From: Hymenobacter mellowenesis
GTDB taxonomy: Bacteria > Bacteroidota > Bacteroidia > Cytophagales > Hymenobacteraceae
Direction: 5' to 3'
NCBI RefSeq assembly: GCF_030581005.1
Contig: NZ_JAUQSX010000003.1
Location: 372,001 to 436,000 of the forward strand
DNA length: 64,000 nucleotides
Shown here: piece after piece, positions 34,091 to 42,570 of the stretch
Position numbering within the stretch: the stretch's first letter is position 1
Layout of the letters: every line of letters begins with the position of its first letter
Made by a program: the position numbers and the translations under genes
The notes under the pieces: generated by a model
What the model was told of the DNA's origin: nothing
The model's input: the letters and a program-made list of their open reading frames with translations, nothing else
The model's database searches: none

Positions 34091-36565
34091 ATGATGATTT
34101 CTACCCTTGTTTGCGTTGCTGCGTTTTTTCGCCGTTTCGCCGCTCTTTCCACGCTGGCGCTGATGGTGGCCCTGGCGGGCACTACTCGGGCATCAGGCCG
34201 GCCCCAAGCCCCGCCTTCTCTAACCGACGTTTTGAACCCGGACGGAACGCTACGGCCCGGCCTTAGCGGCTCGTTCGATGCCAAGGGCTACCACTTGTGC
34301 ACCGCACCAGATGGCCGCCCCGTGTTTCGGCCGGCGCGTACCCGGGGCGTCGGCGACGAGAAATGGCAGGACGGATTTGATTTCCCCGGGGCCAACGGCC
34401 CGGTTTGGGCGGTGGTGTTCAACGGCACGGATATGTACATCGGCGGCGATTTTACCGTGGTTGGCAACGCCACGGCCAACAACGTGGCTAAGTGGAACGG
34501 CACAACTTGGAGCGCCCTGGGCAGCGGCGTCAACAACCGCGTGAACGCCCTGGCCGTGGATGGGAACGGCAACGTGTGCGCCGGCGGCGACTTCACCCAG
34601 GCCGGCGGCGCGGCGGCCAGCCGCGTGGCTAAATGGAACGGCACCGCGTGGAGCCCGCTGGGCACGGGCATGAGCGGTTCGGTAACGGCCCTGGCGGCCC
34701 GGGGCACTGCCGTGTATGCCGGCAGCATCATTGCCCAATCCGGCACTCTGACAGTCAGCACCGTAGCCCAATGGAACGGTACTGCCTGGCAGGCCTTGGG
34801 CACCGGCATCAATGGCCCGGTGTTGGCGCTGGCCGCGCTGGGAACCGACCTGTACGCAGGCGGCGCTTTTAGTACTGCGGGGGGCGTGGCCGCCAGCAAC
34901 GTGGCCCGCTGGAACGGCAGTACCTGGAGCCCCCTGGGCCAAGGCACCAACAACAATGTGCACGCGCTGGCGGTGAGCGGCACCGACCTCTACGCGGGTG
35001 GTGCCTTCACCTCGGCCGGTACCACTTCGGCCCACTACGTAGCCAAGTGGAGCGGCGGGGCGTGGGCTACGTTGGGCCTGGGCACCGATTTTGCCGTTTC
35101 GTCCCTGGCCGCGTCCGGTTCGGACTTGTACGTAGGCGGCGGCTTTCTGACCGCCGGCACCACCCCGGCCAAGTACGTGGCCAAGTGGAACGGCAGCGCC
35201 TGGAGCAACTTGGGCAGCGGCGCCGACGACCCAGTGAACGTGGTAGCGGCGTCCGGCACCACGGTGTATGTGGCCGCTAGAGGCCCCAACAGCACCGCCA
35301 TGAGCCGGGTCACGAACATTGTGCGGTGGAATGGCACGACGTGGCGGGCCGTATCCGAGGGACTCAACGGCTGGGTAACGTCTGTGGCCTTGGTGGGCAC
35401 CGACGTGTACGTGGGCGGCATCTTTTACGGCGTTGGCAGCGTGGCCGGCACCACCGCCATTGCCAAATGGAACGGCCGTGCCTGGAGCAGCGTGGGCGGG
35501 GGCGCCGACCCCTACGGCTACGTCTGGGCGCTGGCCGTGTCGGGCACCACCGTGTACGCCGGTGGGGTCTTCACGAGCATGGGCGGGGTGCCCGCCCGCA
35601 ACGTGGCCCGGTGGAACGGCACGGCGTGGAGCGCCGTGGGCGGTGGGTTGTTGGGCGAGGTGCGCGCGCTGGCCGTGTCCGGCACCGACCTGTACGCCGG
35701 GGGCAACGGGGTGCTGAAATGGAACGGGACCACGTGGACCACCTTGGGGCAAGTACCCAACAGCCTCGTGTTTGCCCTGGCTGTGCAGGGGAGCAACCTG
35801 TACGCCGGCGGGCAATTCGAATACATCGGCTCCCTGGTTGTCAACGGGGTAGCCAAATGGAACGGCAGCGCCTGGAGCGCCTTGGGCACGGGCGTAAACG
35901 GCCCGGTGAATGCCCTGGCCGTCTCCGGGTCCGATTTGTACGTGGGCGGCAACTTCCGAACGGCCGGCGGAATTACCACCCGGAGCATCGCGGTGTGGGG
36001 CGGCACTTCGTGGCGGGCCTTTGGCACGGGCGGACCGGGGTTTGACAGCTCCGTTTCGGCCATTGCGGTGCAGGGCACCAACGTGTACGTGGGCGGGGCG
36101 TTCTTTTCGGCCGACGGAATGCCGGCTTACCGCATCGCGGCGTGGAATGGCGCGGCGTGGAGCAGCCTGGGCACCGGGCTCGACGCCGACGTGCAGGCCC
36201 TGGCCGTGACAAACACCGGAGACGTGGTAGCGGGCGGCATTTTCCGCGCCGTAACCGACGGGTCCAAGGTGAGTTCGAGCTTTGGCATCTACCGGCCCAA
36301 TTTCGTGGTGAGCAGTGCCGCCGGCGCTTCCGCGCGCAAGGCGCTGACGCTGTATCCGAACCCAGCGGGTGGCGAAACCACCCTGACGCTGGTGCCGGAA
36401 CCACATCCCCGCACGGCGCAGGTGCTCGACGTACTCGGAAAGGTGCTTCGCGTGCAGCGCGTGCCCGGCAATGCGTCGTCGGTGTCGCTCCAGCTCACGG
36501 GCCTACCATCCGGCACCTACACCGTGCGTTGCGGAACCGCCTCGACGCGTTTGATTATCGATTAA
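34091..36565 (+). CDS. T9SS-secreted beta-propeller-type repeat protein
   Basis: An 824-residue protein with an N-terminal signal (residues ~1-34). Its body is 13 degenerate repeats of ~48 residues, each with a core like KWNGTTWSALGSGV, then ALAVSGTDLYAGGAF and a Thr/Gly-rich turn. Each likely forms a propeller blade, probably making two propellers. The end is a T9SS type A sorting domain (LYPNPAGGETTLTLVPEPH ... GTYTVRCGTASTRLIID), so it is exported and anchored at the surface. Ligand and role are unknown. The next gene downstream is another T9SS repeat protein. Confidence 0.85.
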   Translation: MMISTLVCVAAFFRRFAALSTLALMVALAGTTRASGRPQAPPSLTDVLNPDGTLRPGLSGSFDAKGYHLCTAPDGRPVFRPARTRGVGDEKWQDGFDFPGANGPVWAVVFNGTDMYIGGDFTVVGNATANNVAKWNGTTWSALGSGVNNRVNALAVDGNGNVCAGGDFTQAGGAAASRVAKWNGTAWSPLGTGMSGSVTALAARGTAVYAGSIIAQSGTLTVSTVAQWNGTAWQALGTGINGPVLALAALGTDLYAGGAFSTAGGVAASNVARWNGSTWSPLGQGTNNNVHALAVSGTDLYAGGAFTSAGTTSAHYVAKWSGGAWATLGLGTDFAVSSLAASGSDLYVGGGFLTAGTTPAKYVAKWNGSAWSNLGSGADDPVNVVAASGTTVYVAARGPNSTAMSRVTNIVRWNGTTWRAVSEGLNGWVTSVALVGTDVYVGGIFYGVGSVAGTTAIAKWNGRAWSSVGGGADPYGYVWALAVSGTTVYAGGVFTSMGGVPARNVARWNGTAWSAVGGGLLGEVRALAVSGTDLYAGGNGVLKWNGTTWTTLGQVPNSLVFALAVQGSNLYAGGQFEYIGSLVVNGVAKWNGSAWSALGTGVNGPVNALAVSGSDLYVGGNFRTAGGITTRSIAVWGGTSWRAFGTGGPGFDSSVSAIAVQGTNVYVGGAFFSADGMPAYRIAAWNGAAWSSLGTGLDADVQALAVTNTGDVVAGGIFRAVTDGSKVSSSFGIYRPNFVVSSAAGASARKALTLYPNPAGGETTLTLVPEPHPRTAQVLDVLGKVLRVQRVPGNASSVSLQLTGLPSGTYTVRCGTASTRLIID

Positions 36566-36594
36566 GCCAGCGCACGGATTAAGCCAGCGCACGG
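36561..36594 (+). repeat. 17-bp tandem duplication at the stop codon
   Basis: The unit ATTAAGCCAGCGCACGG occurs twice head to tail (36561-36577 and 36578-36594). The first copy contains the TAA stop of the propeller gene and the second repeats it just outside the gene. This is a recent slippage-type duplication. Confidence 0.85.
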
Positions 36595-36626
36595 CGAAGC
36601 GCCCTTTCACCTAACTTGCTGCCCTT

Positions 36627-38576
36627 ATGCGCTCACCTCTCCACTCGTTTGCGCCGGCCCTGGCCCGCTTGCTGTTCGTCCTCCTGCTTGCCGGCCTCGG
36701 CTCAACGCCCGCCAAGGCCCAGGCCCCGCCCTACACGTGGGCCGCCGGCGTGGGCACGACTACCCTCGGGCAAGCCGGCACGGTGGACCGACACGACTGC
36801 GACGTCACCGCCATTGCCACCACCGCGGGCGGGCAAACCTACGTGACCGGCAGCTTCAAACGGTCCGTAGAGTTTGGCGCCACCACCCTGACCAGCGCCG
36901 GCGACCAAGACATTTTCCTGGCCAAACTCGACGCCGCCGGGCAGCCCCTCTGGGCCGTGCGCGCCGGGGACCGGGGCGATGACGCGGGCTTCACCGTGGC
37001 CGTCGACCCGGCCGATAACGTGTACGTGGCGGGCTATTTCCGATACTCGGCCACGTTCGGCGCTTTCACCCTCACCAGTAGCAGTGTCTTCTGTAGTTAC
37101 CTCGCCAAGTACGACCCCCAGGGCGTGTGCCTCTGGGCCACAGCCCTCCCGCAAGCGTCTAACATCAGTACCCTGGCGGTGGACGCCGCTGACAACCTGG
37201 TGCTTGGCGGAACCCTCCTGGGCACCACGGTCCAGTTTGGTGCCGTCACGGTGCAGGGGGTGCCCCTGGTCGAAAATGCGTTTGTGGCCAAACGCAGCGC
37301 GCAAGGTGCCTGGTTGTGGGCCGTCCGCGCCGGAAACCGGAGCGGACGCTTGGCGCAGGATGTGGCCGGTAACGTGTATTGTACCGGCAATTTCGGCGGG
37401 ACGAATGCATTCGGAGCCCTCACCCTCACGGCCAACGGCTTGCAGGACGGCTACATTGGCAAACTGGACCCGGCCGGCAATTGGCTCTGGGTGCGCAGTG
37501 CGGGCGGGCCCGGTTATGATTACGCCGCCGGCGTGGGAGTGGACTATGACGGCAACGTGTTGGTTGCCGGGGGGTATGGCCAGCCTTCTGCCACCTTCGG
37601 TTCCATCACCATTCCCAACCGGGGCAACGGCAACTTCGACGGCTACGTGGTCAAACTCGACCCCAACGGCAATTACCTCTGGGCGCAGGGAATCGGCAGC
37701 ACCGACAACGACGTGACCAGTGATTTGGTCGTTGACGACGACGGCAGTGCTTACGTGGTGGGGTTTTATCAAGACTACGGCATCGGGGCCACCTTTGGCA
37801 ACATCGTGATGCCCAACCTGGGGCGGCGGTTTGGCCAATTCTTCGTGACCAAGCTCAGCCCCACCGATGCTTTCAACTGGGTGGCGACCAGCAGCAGCGG
37901 CACCTACAGCGAGTTTGGACAAGCCTTGACTCTGGACCACCGGGGCGGGGTCTATGCGGCGGGTTATTACACCGGGCCCAGCATCGGGTTCGGTTCCACC
38001 ACTCAGGTGGGCAACCCCGGTGCCCACACCGGATTTTTGGTCAAGATTGGCGACAGCCCCCTTGCAATAGTAGTCGGCTTATCTCCGGCTCAGGGGGCAG
38101 CAGGCACTCCCGTTACGGTGCGTGGGGCTCGCTTGTCCGGTACAACGGCAGTGTATTTCAATGGAGTACCGGCAACTTCCTTCGCGGTAACATCACCCAC
38201 CACGCTTACTGCCGTCGCGCCACCAGGCGTCACCACTGGGCCCGTGAGCGTGCAAACGGCGTCGGGCGCGGGCCCCGCAGGCTTGGTTTTTCAAGTGGGC
38301 ACCGCGACTAGTACCGTAAGCCCTGGAGTATCCAAGCTAGGATTTTGGCCAAACCCCGTACCGACCGGGGGACGTCTGCAACTGGAAGGATACAGAAGTG
38401 GTACTTCTTCCTCACTAGAAGCAACGTTGTATACGTTATTGGGGCAAAAGATGGCAGCACGTGCCGTTTCCTCCACGGGAGAGATGGCGATAGGGGAGGT
38501 ACCCAGTGGTAGCTACATCTTGGTCGTGAGAACGCCCGAAGGATTAATTTCTCGTTACCCGATACAGGTTCAGTAG
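36627..38576 (+). CDS. T9SS-secreted SBBP-repeat protein with IPT/TIG domain
   Basis: A 649-residue protein with signal peptide (ends AKAQ, ~residue 32). Residues ~40-470 hold several SBBP-type repeats (DIFLAKLDAAGQPLWAVRAG, VYVAGYFRYSATFG, YVVKLDPNGNYLWAQGIGST), again a propeller-like array. Residues ~475-555 are an IPT/TIG domain (LSPAQGAAGTPVTVRGARLSGTTAVYFNG). The C-terminus is a T9SS sorting domain (FWPNPVPTGGRLQLEG ... GSYILVVRTPEGLISRYPIQV). Base composition drops over the last ~500 bases. A surface protein of unknown ligand. Confidence 0.85.
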   Translation: MRSPLHSFAPALARLLFVLLLAGLGSTPAKAQAPPYTWAAGVGTTTLGQAGTVDRHDCDVTAIATTAGGQTYVTGSFKRSVEFGATTLTSAGDQDIFLAKLDAAGQPLWAVRAGDRGDDAGFTVAVDPADNVYVAGYFRYSATFGAFTLTSSSVFCSYLAKYDPQGVCLWATALPQASNISTLAVDAADNLVLGGTLLGTTVQFGAVTVQGVPLVENAFVAKRSAQGAWLWAVRAGNRSGRLAQDVAGNVYCTGNFGGTNAFGALTLTANGLQDGYIGKLDPAGNWLWVRSAGGPGYDYAAGVGVDYDGNVLVAGGYGQPSATFGSITIPNRGNGNFDGYVVKLDPNGNYLWAQGIGSTDNDVTSDLVVDDDGSAYVVGFYQDYGIGATFGNIVMPNLGRRFGQFFVTKLSPTDAFNWVATSSSGTYSEFGQALTLDHRGGVYAAGYYTGPSIGFGSTTQVGNPGAHTGFLVKIGDSPLAIVVGLSPAQGAAGTPVTVRGARLSGTTAVYFNGVPATSFAVTSPTTLTAVAPPGVTTGPVSVQTASGAGPAGLVFQVGTATSTVSPGVSKLGFWPNPVPTGGRLQLEGYRSGTSSSLEATLYTLLGQKMAARAVSSTGEMAIGEVPSGSYILVVRTPEGLISRYPIQVQ

Positions 38577-38918
38577 GGAACTGACGAGAGTACCTCCGAG
38601 AATTTGGAGAATTAGTAAGGACACTATATCAACCCGGGGGGTGGGGCAGTTCTCTTCAAACACGGGGGGAGGGTTGATAAGGTACCATGTACTCGTGAAT
38701 ACGCGAGCTCCAGAATTTTCCCCAAATTTTTTTCCTCAAGCCGTAGTTGCTAACCGTCACACCAGAACCTTGATGAGACTAGTTTGACGGAGTTAGCTAT
38801 CTAATGTACTAACACTACCCATTTGTGCTCGGACGAGTCTACCTCGTAACAAATACGAGTTTTCGACTTATACTACTCGTACACGCGCTCACCCGATAAC
38901 CAAGTGAAGCCCTCTGCG
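38577..38918. other. Intergenic, convergent, no gene seen
   Basis: 342 bases between two converging genes. It has a 9-bp inverted repeat TATCAACCC/GGGTTGATA (38627-38635 and 38671-38679) that encloses two G-runs and could act as a bidirectional stop. The rest is A/T-richer than the flanks, with several short CTCGTA/TACGAG words. I see no coding or RNA gene. Confidence 0.5.
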
Positions 38919-40100
38919 CTACGGCCGTAAGAGCCTTTTGATTTCATCTAAGTCGTGCAAATCCCGCTCTTCGGCAGGTATTCGCTCATACACCACTTGT
39001 GCTTCACGTGCATCTTGGCGGCGAGCTGCTGCTTGCTCGTGCTCACGCAAGCCTGACTGCACCAAGTAGGCCCGCAAAAGACGGCTTTTGTCGTTGCCGT
39101 CTTTGTATTTTTGAATTTCTGCACTGGCCCGTTGCCGACCCTCTGTTGCAACCCGCTTTGCTTCACTGGGCCGCCATTCAAGCATCGTGAGGTATTTGTT
39201 CTTATACCATATCGAGTTTTCCGGCTCGTTGTTAATGCTACGGTCGAAATATCGGACGGCATCCTTGTATCTCCCCAGCCCATCCAAGGCCAACCCAATC
39301 GTGTTCCAGAGGTCGGCGCGTTGTTTTGGGGAAGCGTCTGGTGCTTCTGTTTCGGCAACTTCCGCCAGCGCCAAGCATTCCGTCAGCTTATTTGTGCGCC
39401 AGTACACTCCTGCGAGCACGTAGTAACCCTCTACTCGGTGGGGCTTAAGCAGTATCGCTTTCTTTGCAGCTGCCTCTGCATCCTTGTATTTCTTGGCGGC
39501 ATAAGCGGCGTCGGATTCCCAAACGAGTTGGTAGTACGTCGACTCCCCTGTTGTATTGTCCTTGGTGCCGTCGCGAAGAGCGAGTTCGAGTGCTGCCTCC
39601 TTCGCCTGTCCTTCCCCGCCAGTAGATGTGTCTTCTGGAAGAAGTGCCGGAATGCTCTTAACCAGATTAGACGCGCCGAACAGGGTTTCATACGCCTTTC
39701 CAAATCCTTGGACGACCTCTGCTTCAGAACAAACCACTACGTTCTCGTGGTTTCGACGAGCGGCGTACGTCCAGTTGTATGACCCCGTGAGGACGCTTCG
39801 CCCGTCCACCACGCAAAACTTGTGGTGCAGAGCGGGGTAATCTGGTGAGCAAAGGAGTTGCCCCCCGGCCGCAATCAGGTCTTGCCAAGGAATGCGCTTC
39901 TCATCCAGCGCATTGAAATTGATGGCGTCGCGGCGAATAATCACCCTCACCTGGACCTTGTTGCTGGCTTGTTGCACCAGCACGCGGAAGATGGACTGGT
40001 CCGTGAACCAAGCCACGGCAACCTCGATGCTGGTTTTCGCCTTGAGTAGCTCCTCTTGGACCAAGGTGCTGAGCCCAGAAAAATACGCGCTGGAAGTCAT
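38919..40100 (-). CDS. Phospholipase D-like nuclease with C-terminal TPR repeats
   Basis: A 393-residue cytoplasmic protein. Residues 1-130 form one PLD domain with a single HKD motif: His92, Lys94 and Asp99 in LHHKFCVVDGRSVLTGSYNW. One-HKD members such as Nuc act as dimers on nucleic acid. Residues ~190-390 hold TPR repeats (AYAAKKYKDAEAAAKKAILLKPHRVEGYYVLAGVYW; GLALDGLGRYKDAVRYFDRSI). A PLD nuclease tied to a protein-binding scaffold is a layout seen in defence and repair effectors. It begins 57 bases after umuC on the same strand and may share its SOS transcript. Confidence 0.82.
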   Translation of the reverse strand: MTSSAYFSGLSTLVQEELLKAKTSIEVAVAWFTDQSIFRVLVQQASNKVQVRVIIRRDAINFNALDEKRIPWQDLIAAGGQLLCSPDYPALHHKFCVVDGRSVLTGSYNWTYAARRNHENVVVCSEAEVVQGFGKAYETLFGASNLVKSIPALLPEDTSTGGEGQAKEAALELALRDGTKDNTTGESTYYQLVWESDAAYAAKKYKDAEAAAKKAILLKPHRVEGYYVLAGVYWRTNKLTECLALAEVAETEAPDASPKQRADLWNTIGLALDGLGRYKDAVRYFDRSINNEPENSIWYKNKYLTMLEWRPSEAKRVATEGRQRASAEIQKYKDGNDKSRLLRAYLVQSGLREHEQAAARRQDAREAQVVYERIPAEERDLHDLDEIKRLLRP

Positions 40101-40157
40101 AGGGAGTCAAATGATGTGCGCGCAAACATAGGCCCCCGGAAGTTCACCCGCAGGTGG

Positions 40158-41450
40158 CTATCCAATTTCCCACAGTTCATTCCACTTGGTGGTGTAGGCG
40201 GGCGTACGGTGTTGCTGCTGGCCTTTCCACGGGCCGGCGTGCTTGGTTGATGAGCCCAGCGCGGTAGCCACCAACACGCTGCCCTTGCCGAAACGAGAGT
40301 TAAGAGAATCAAGCTTTTGCATGAGACGCTCCACCCGCTCATGCCGGTCTGGAGCGAACAAGCTCAACTGCTCGTTTCCTCCCTTCTCGAAGCCGTCGAG
40401 AACGACCCCCGCTTTGACATACACGGTGCCCGGTTGCCAAACACGCCCCAGCAGCGCGCGGGCAACGCGGATGAGCTCGGTGGTGTCGTTGCTGGCGACC
40501 GGAAGGGTCACCTGGGCCGAGCGGGTATGCGGCGGGGGCGTGGTATCAAAGCGGTTTTGGCTCAAGAATACCGTGAGGACGCTCGCCGCCGACTCCTGCC
40601 GCCGCAACTTCTCTGCGGCACGGGAGGCAAAAGACGCTACCGCTCCCAAGATGTCCTCAAACTGTGACAAGGGCTTGCCGAAGGTGCGGGTGCAGGCGAT
40701 GGTCTGCCGCGCCAGCGTGCCGTCCTCACTGGGGTTGAGTTTGTGGCATGGGTAACCTTGTAACTCGCGTACCAGTCGGGCGCCGACAACCCCGCCGAGA
40801 TGCTTGCGCGCAACCGCTTCCGAGCAACGGGCGAGCCCTGCGGCCGTGGTGATGCCCATCTCGTGTAGTTTGGTGGCATACTGCCGGCCGATGCCCCACA
40901 CGTCTTCTACCGCCACCCGCTCCAGCGCCCACTGCCGTCGCTCGGGGGAATCGAGCAATAAGACTCCGCCGAGGGACGGGTCTTTCTTGGCTACGCGGTT
41001 GGCGAGCTTGGCCAAGGTTTTGGTCGGCGCCAGGCCGATGCAGGTGGGAATGTGGGTCCTCCGCTTGACTTCGGTGCGTATCCGTCGGGCGTAGGCGTCC
41101 AGTGGGCCGTGGTAGCGCTCCATGCCGTGCAGGCTTAGGAACGCCTCGTCGATGGAGTAGATTTCTACCTCCGGCGCTTGGCTAGCCAAATAGCTCATCA
41201 CGCGGTGGCTCATGTCGCCGTACAGCGCGTAGTTGGAGGAGAGGGCGACCACGCCGTGTTGCTCCATCAAGGGCTTCACCTTGAACAGCGGCTCCCCCAT
41301 GGGGATGCCCAACGCCTTCGCTTCGGCCGAGCGCGAGACGATGCACCCGTCGTTGTTGCTCAGGACCACCACTGGGCGGGTTTCTAACCGGGGCTGGAAG
41401 GCGCGCTCGCAGCTCACGTAGAAGTTATTGCAGTCGACGAGCGCGTACAT
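40158..41450 (-). CDS. umuC: Y-family translesion DNA polymerase V subunit UmuC
   Basis: A 430-residue protein (E. coli UmuC has 422). ATG 41450 gives the canonical start [18 protein letters not shown]; the open frame upstream overlaps umuD and is not used. Catalytic acidic residues are in DCNNFY and YSIDEAFL. The helix-hairpin-helix region contains [17 protein letters not shown], and the little-finger domain ends in ELSLFAP-like [10 protein letters not shown], a beta-clamp-binding-type motif. The start overlaps the end of umuD by 26 bases. With activated UmuD it carries out error-prone bypass of DNA lesions. Confidence 0.95.
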   Translation of the reverse strand: MYALVDCNNFYVSCERAFQPRLETRPVVVLSNNDGCIVSRSAEAKALGIPMGEPLFKVKPLMEQHGVVALSSNYALYGDMSHRVMSYLASQAPEVEIYSIDEAFLSLHGMERYHGPLDAYARRIRTEVKRRTHIPTCIGLAPTKTLAKLANRVAKKDPSLGGVLLLDSPERRQWALERVAVEDVWGIGRQYATKLHEMGITTAAGLARCSEAVARKHLGGVVGARLVRELQGYPCHKLNPSEDGTLARQTIACTRTFGKPLSQFEDILGAVASFASRAAEKLRRQESAASVLTVFLSQNRFDTTPPPHTRSAQVTLPVASNDTTELIRVARALLGRVWQPGTVYVKAGVVLDGFEKGGNEQLSLFAPDRHERVERLMQKLDSLNSRFGKGSVLVATALGSSTKHAGPWKGQQQHRTPAYTTKWNELWEIG

Positions 41451-41898
41451 CGGCGTGAAGTTTCCCGTTGATGAGTTCCGTGACGACGTGGGTGACCACG
41501 CCCCATACCTTGACCTGGCCTTGGCGCAGGATTTCGATGGCCGCATGTGTGGGGTTATCGGGTTCGAGCCAATAAGCATCCCCGCGCTTGACCAGTCGCT
41601 TCAGGGTGAACTCGCCGTCTACAGCGGCCACTACCACTTGCCCGGGTTGGGGTTTAAGGGCGCAATCCACGGCGAGCAAGGCGCCATCTACGATGTGAGA
41701 AGGCGGGCCGTCCATGCTCGTGCCGTTGACCCGGGCGAGGTAGGTATGCGTGGGGTGGGGGAGCAGGATTTTGTTTAAGTCCACCAACTCACCGGTTTCG
41801 TCTTCGGCCGGACTGGGGAAGCCCGCCGGGATTCGGGTGTCGCACTGGATGAACCACACCGGCTCGCGAGCAATTTGTAAAATATCTACCGTCGTCAT
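41425..41898 (-). CDS. umuD: UmuD-like S24 self-cleaving peptidase
   Basis: A 157-residue protein from ATG 41898. The Ala25-Gly26 bond in [11 protein letters not shown] is the expected autocleavage site, Ser61 (NGTSMDG) is the nucleophile and Lys100 ([10 protein letters not shown]) the general base, spaced as in E. coli UmuD. RecA filaments trigger cleavage to UmuD', which then joins UmuC. There is no N-terminal DNA-binding domain, so it is not LexA. I could not identify a LexA box upstream, since the box sequence in this group is not known to me. Confidence 0.94.
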   Translation of the reverse strand: MTTVDILQIAREPVWFIQCDTRIPAGFPSPAEDETGELVDLNKILLPHPTHTYLARVNGTSMDGPPSHIVDGALLAVDCALKPQPGQVVVAAVDGEFTLKRLVKRGDAYWLEPDNPTHAAIEILRQGQVKVWGVVTHVVTELINGKLHADVRARRLQ

Positions 41899-42078
41899 GG
41901 CATGAGAAATTAGGGGATGCAAGTAACGACGGATTGGCTAATAATGTTAGTATTTGATGCGCCAACTATATTGGAATATCATGAATTCTGTTCGTATGGT
42001 CTGCTGCTCAGTGCTCTGCGTGATTTTGTGCGGATGCTAAATACTACGTAGCTTAGCAGGGTAATTATCCTGTACGTG

Positions 42079-42438
42079 ATGACTAGCACGAGACACCTCC
42101 AGTATGTTGCTGAAGAGCGGCACGAAGACGACGACGACGAATTAACGCCTGTACCAGAGGACGAGGACCGGCATCCTGAATACGACGACGTTTTCAACCG
42201 AGAGGATGAGCACGATGCCCTTCCCGTGGTGGAAGTGTTCCGGCCGGTCATCCCTTTTGTCTACGAACTGGGCCATCGGGTGCAGCCAGAGCCCGGTGCG
42301 CCGGCTCGCCGGGTTATCTGGCGGGGCCAACTAAGGGAGCGTTTCACCGAAACGGGGTGGTTTCACCGCGTCAACGTGTACCGGCTCGACGATGGATTTT
42401 GGGATTGTTACCGCGAAGACGAATTGCAAGCAGCCTAA
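42079..42438 (+). CDS. Hypothetical acidic protein with small beta C-terminal domain
   Basis: A 119-residue protein from ATG 42079 (GTG at 42076 also in frame), divergent from umuD. Residues ~10-50 are very acidic (EERHEDDDDELTPVPEDEDRHPE). Residues ~60-119 end in a VNVYRLDDGFWDCYREDELQ pattern, as in small SH3/Tudor-like barrels that close with a YREDEL-type strand. No family recognised. A DNA-mimic role is conceivable from the acidity but there is no further support. Confidence 0.55.
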   Translation: MTSTRHLQYVAEERHEDDDDELTPVPEDEDRHPEYDDVFNREDEHDALPVVEVFRPVIPFVYELGHRVQPEPGAPARRVIWRGQLRERFTETGWFHRVNVYRLDDGFWDCYREDELQAA

Positions 42439-42465
42439 TCCCAGCAGGAGGGGTGAGCGCGGCGT

Positions 42466-42473
42466 TATCTTCG
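42466..42473 (+). promoter_or_regulatory. Probable -7 box (TATCTTCG) of the PHP-domain gene
   Basis: TATCTTCG, one base from TAnnTTTG, lies 97 bases before the ATG at 42571. The identical octamer lies 60 bases before gap (59975), which raises the chance that it is a real -7 variant in this organism. Confidence 0.4.
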
Positions 42474-42570
42474 TTGGTAACGAATCTGTGGGAAGACGGA
42501 TGGTGAGCCCGTGATATACAACGGCTCCGGCGCCGTAGTCGTATCCAGGTTAATTCCTCATTCCCACCTC

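Noticed and set aside
38600..38920. CRISPR-like or G-quadruplex array
   Set aside because: The G-runs are few and occur only inside one hairpin, and the short CTCGTA words are irregularly spaced. No CRISPR array is visible anywhere in the window.
41425..41898. LexA repressor
   Set aside because: No N-terminal winged helix-turn-helix is present and it overlaps umuC, so it is UmuD.
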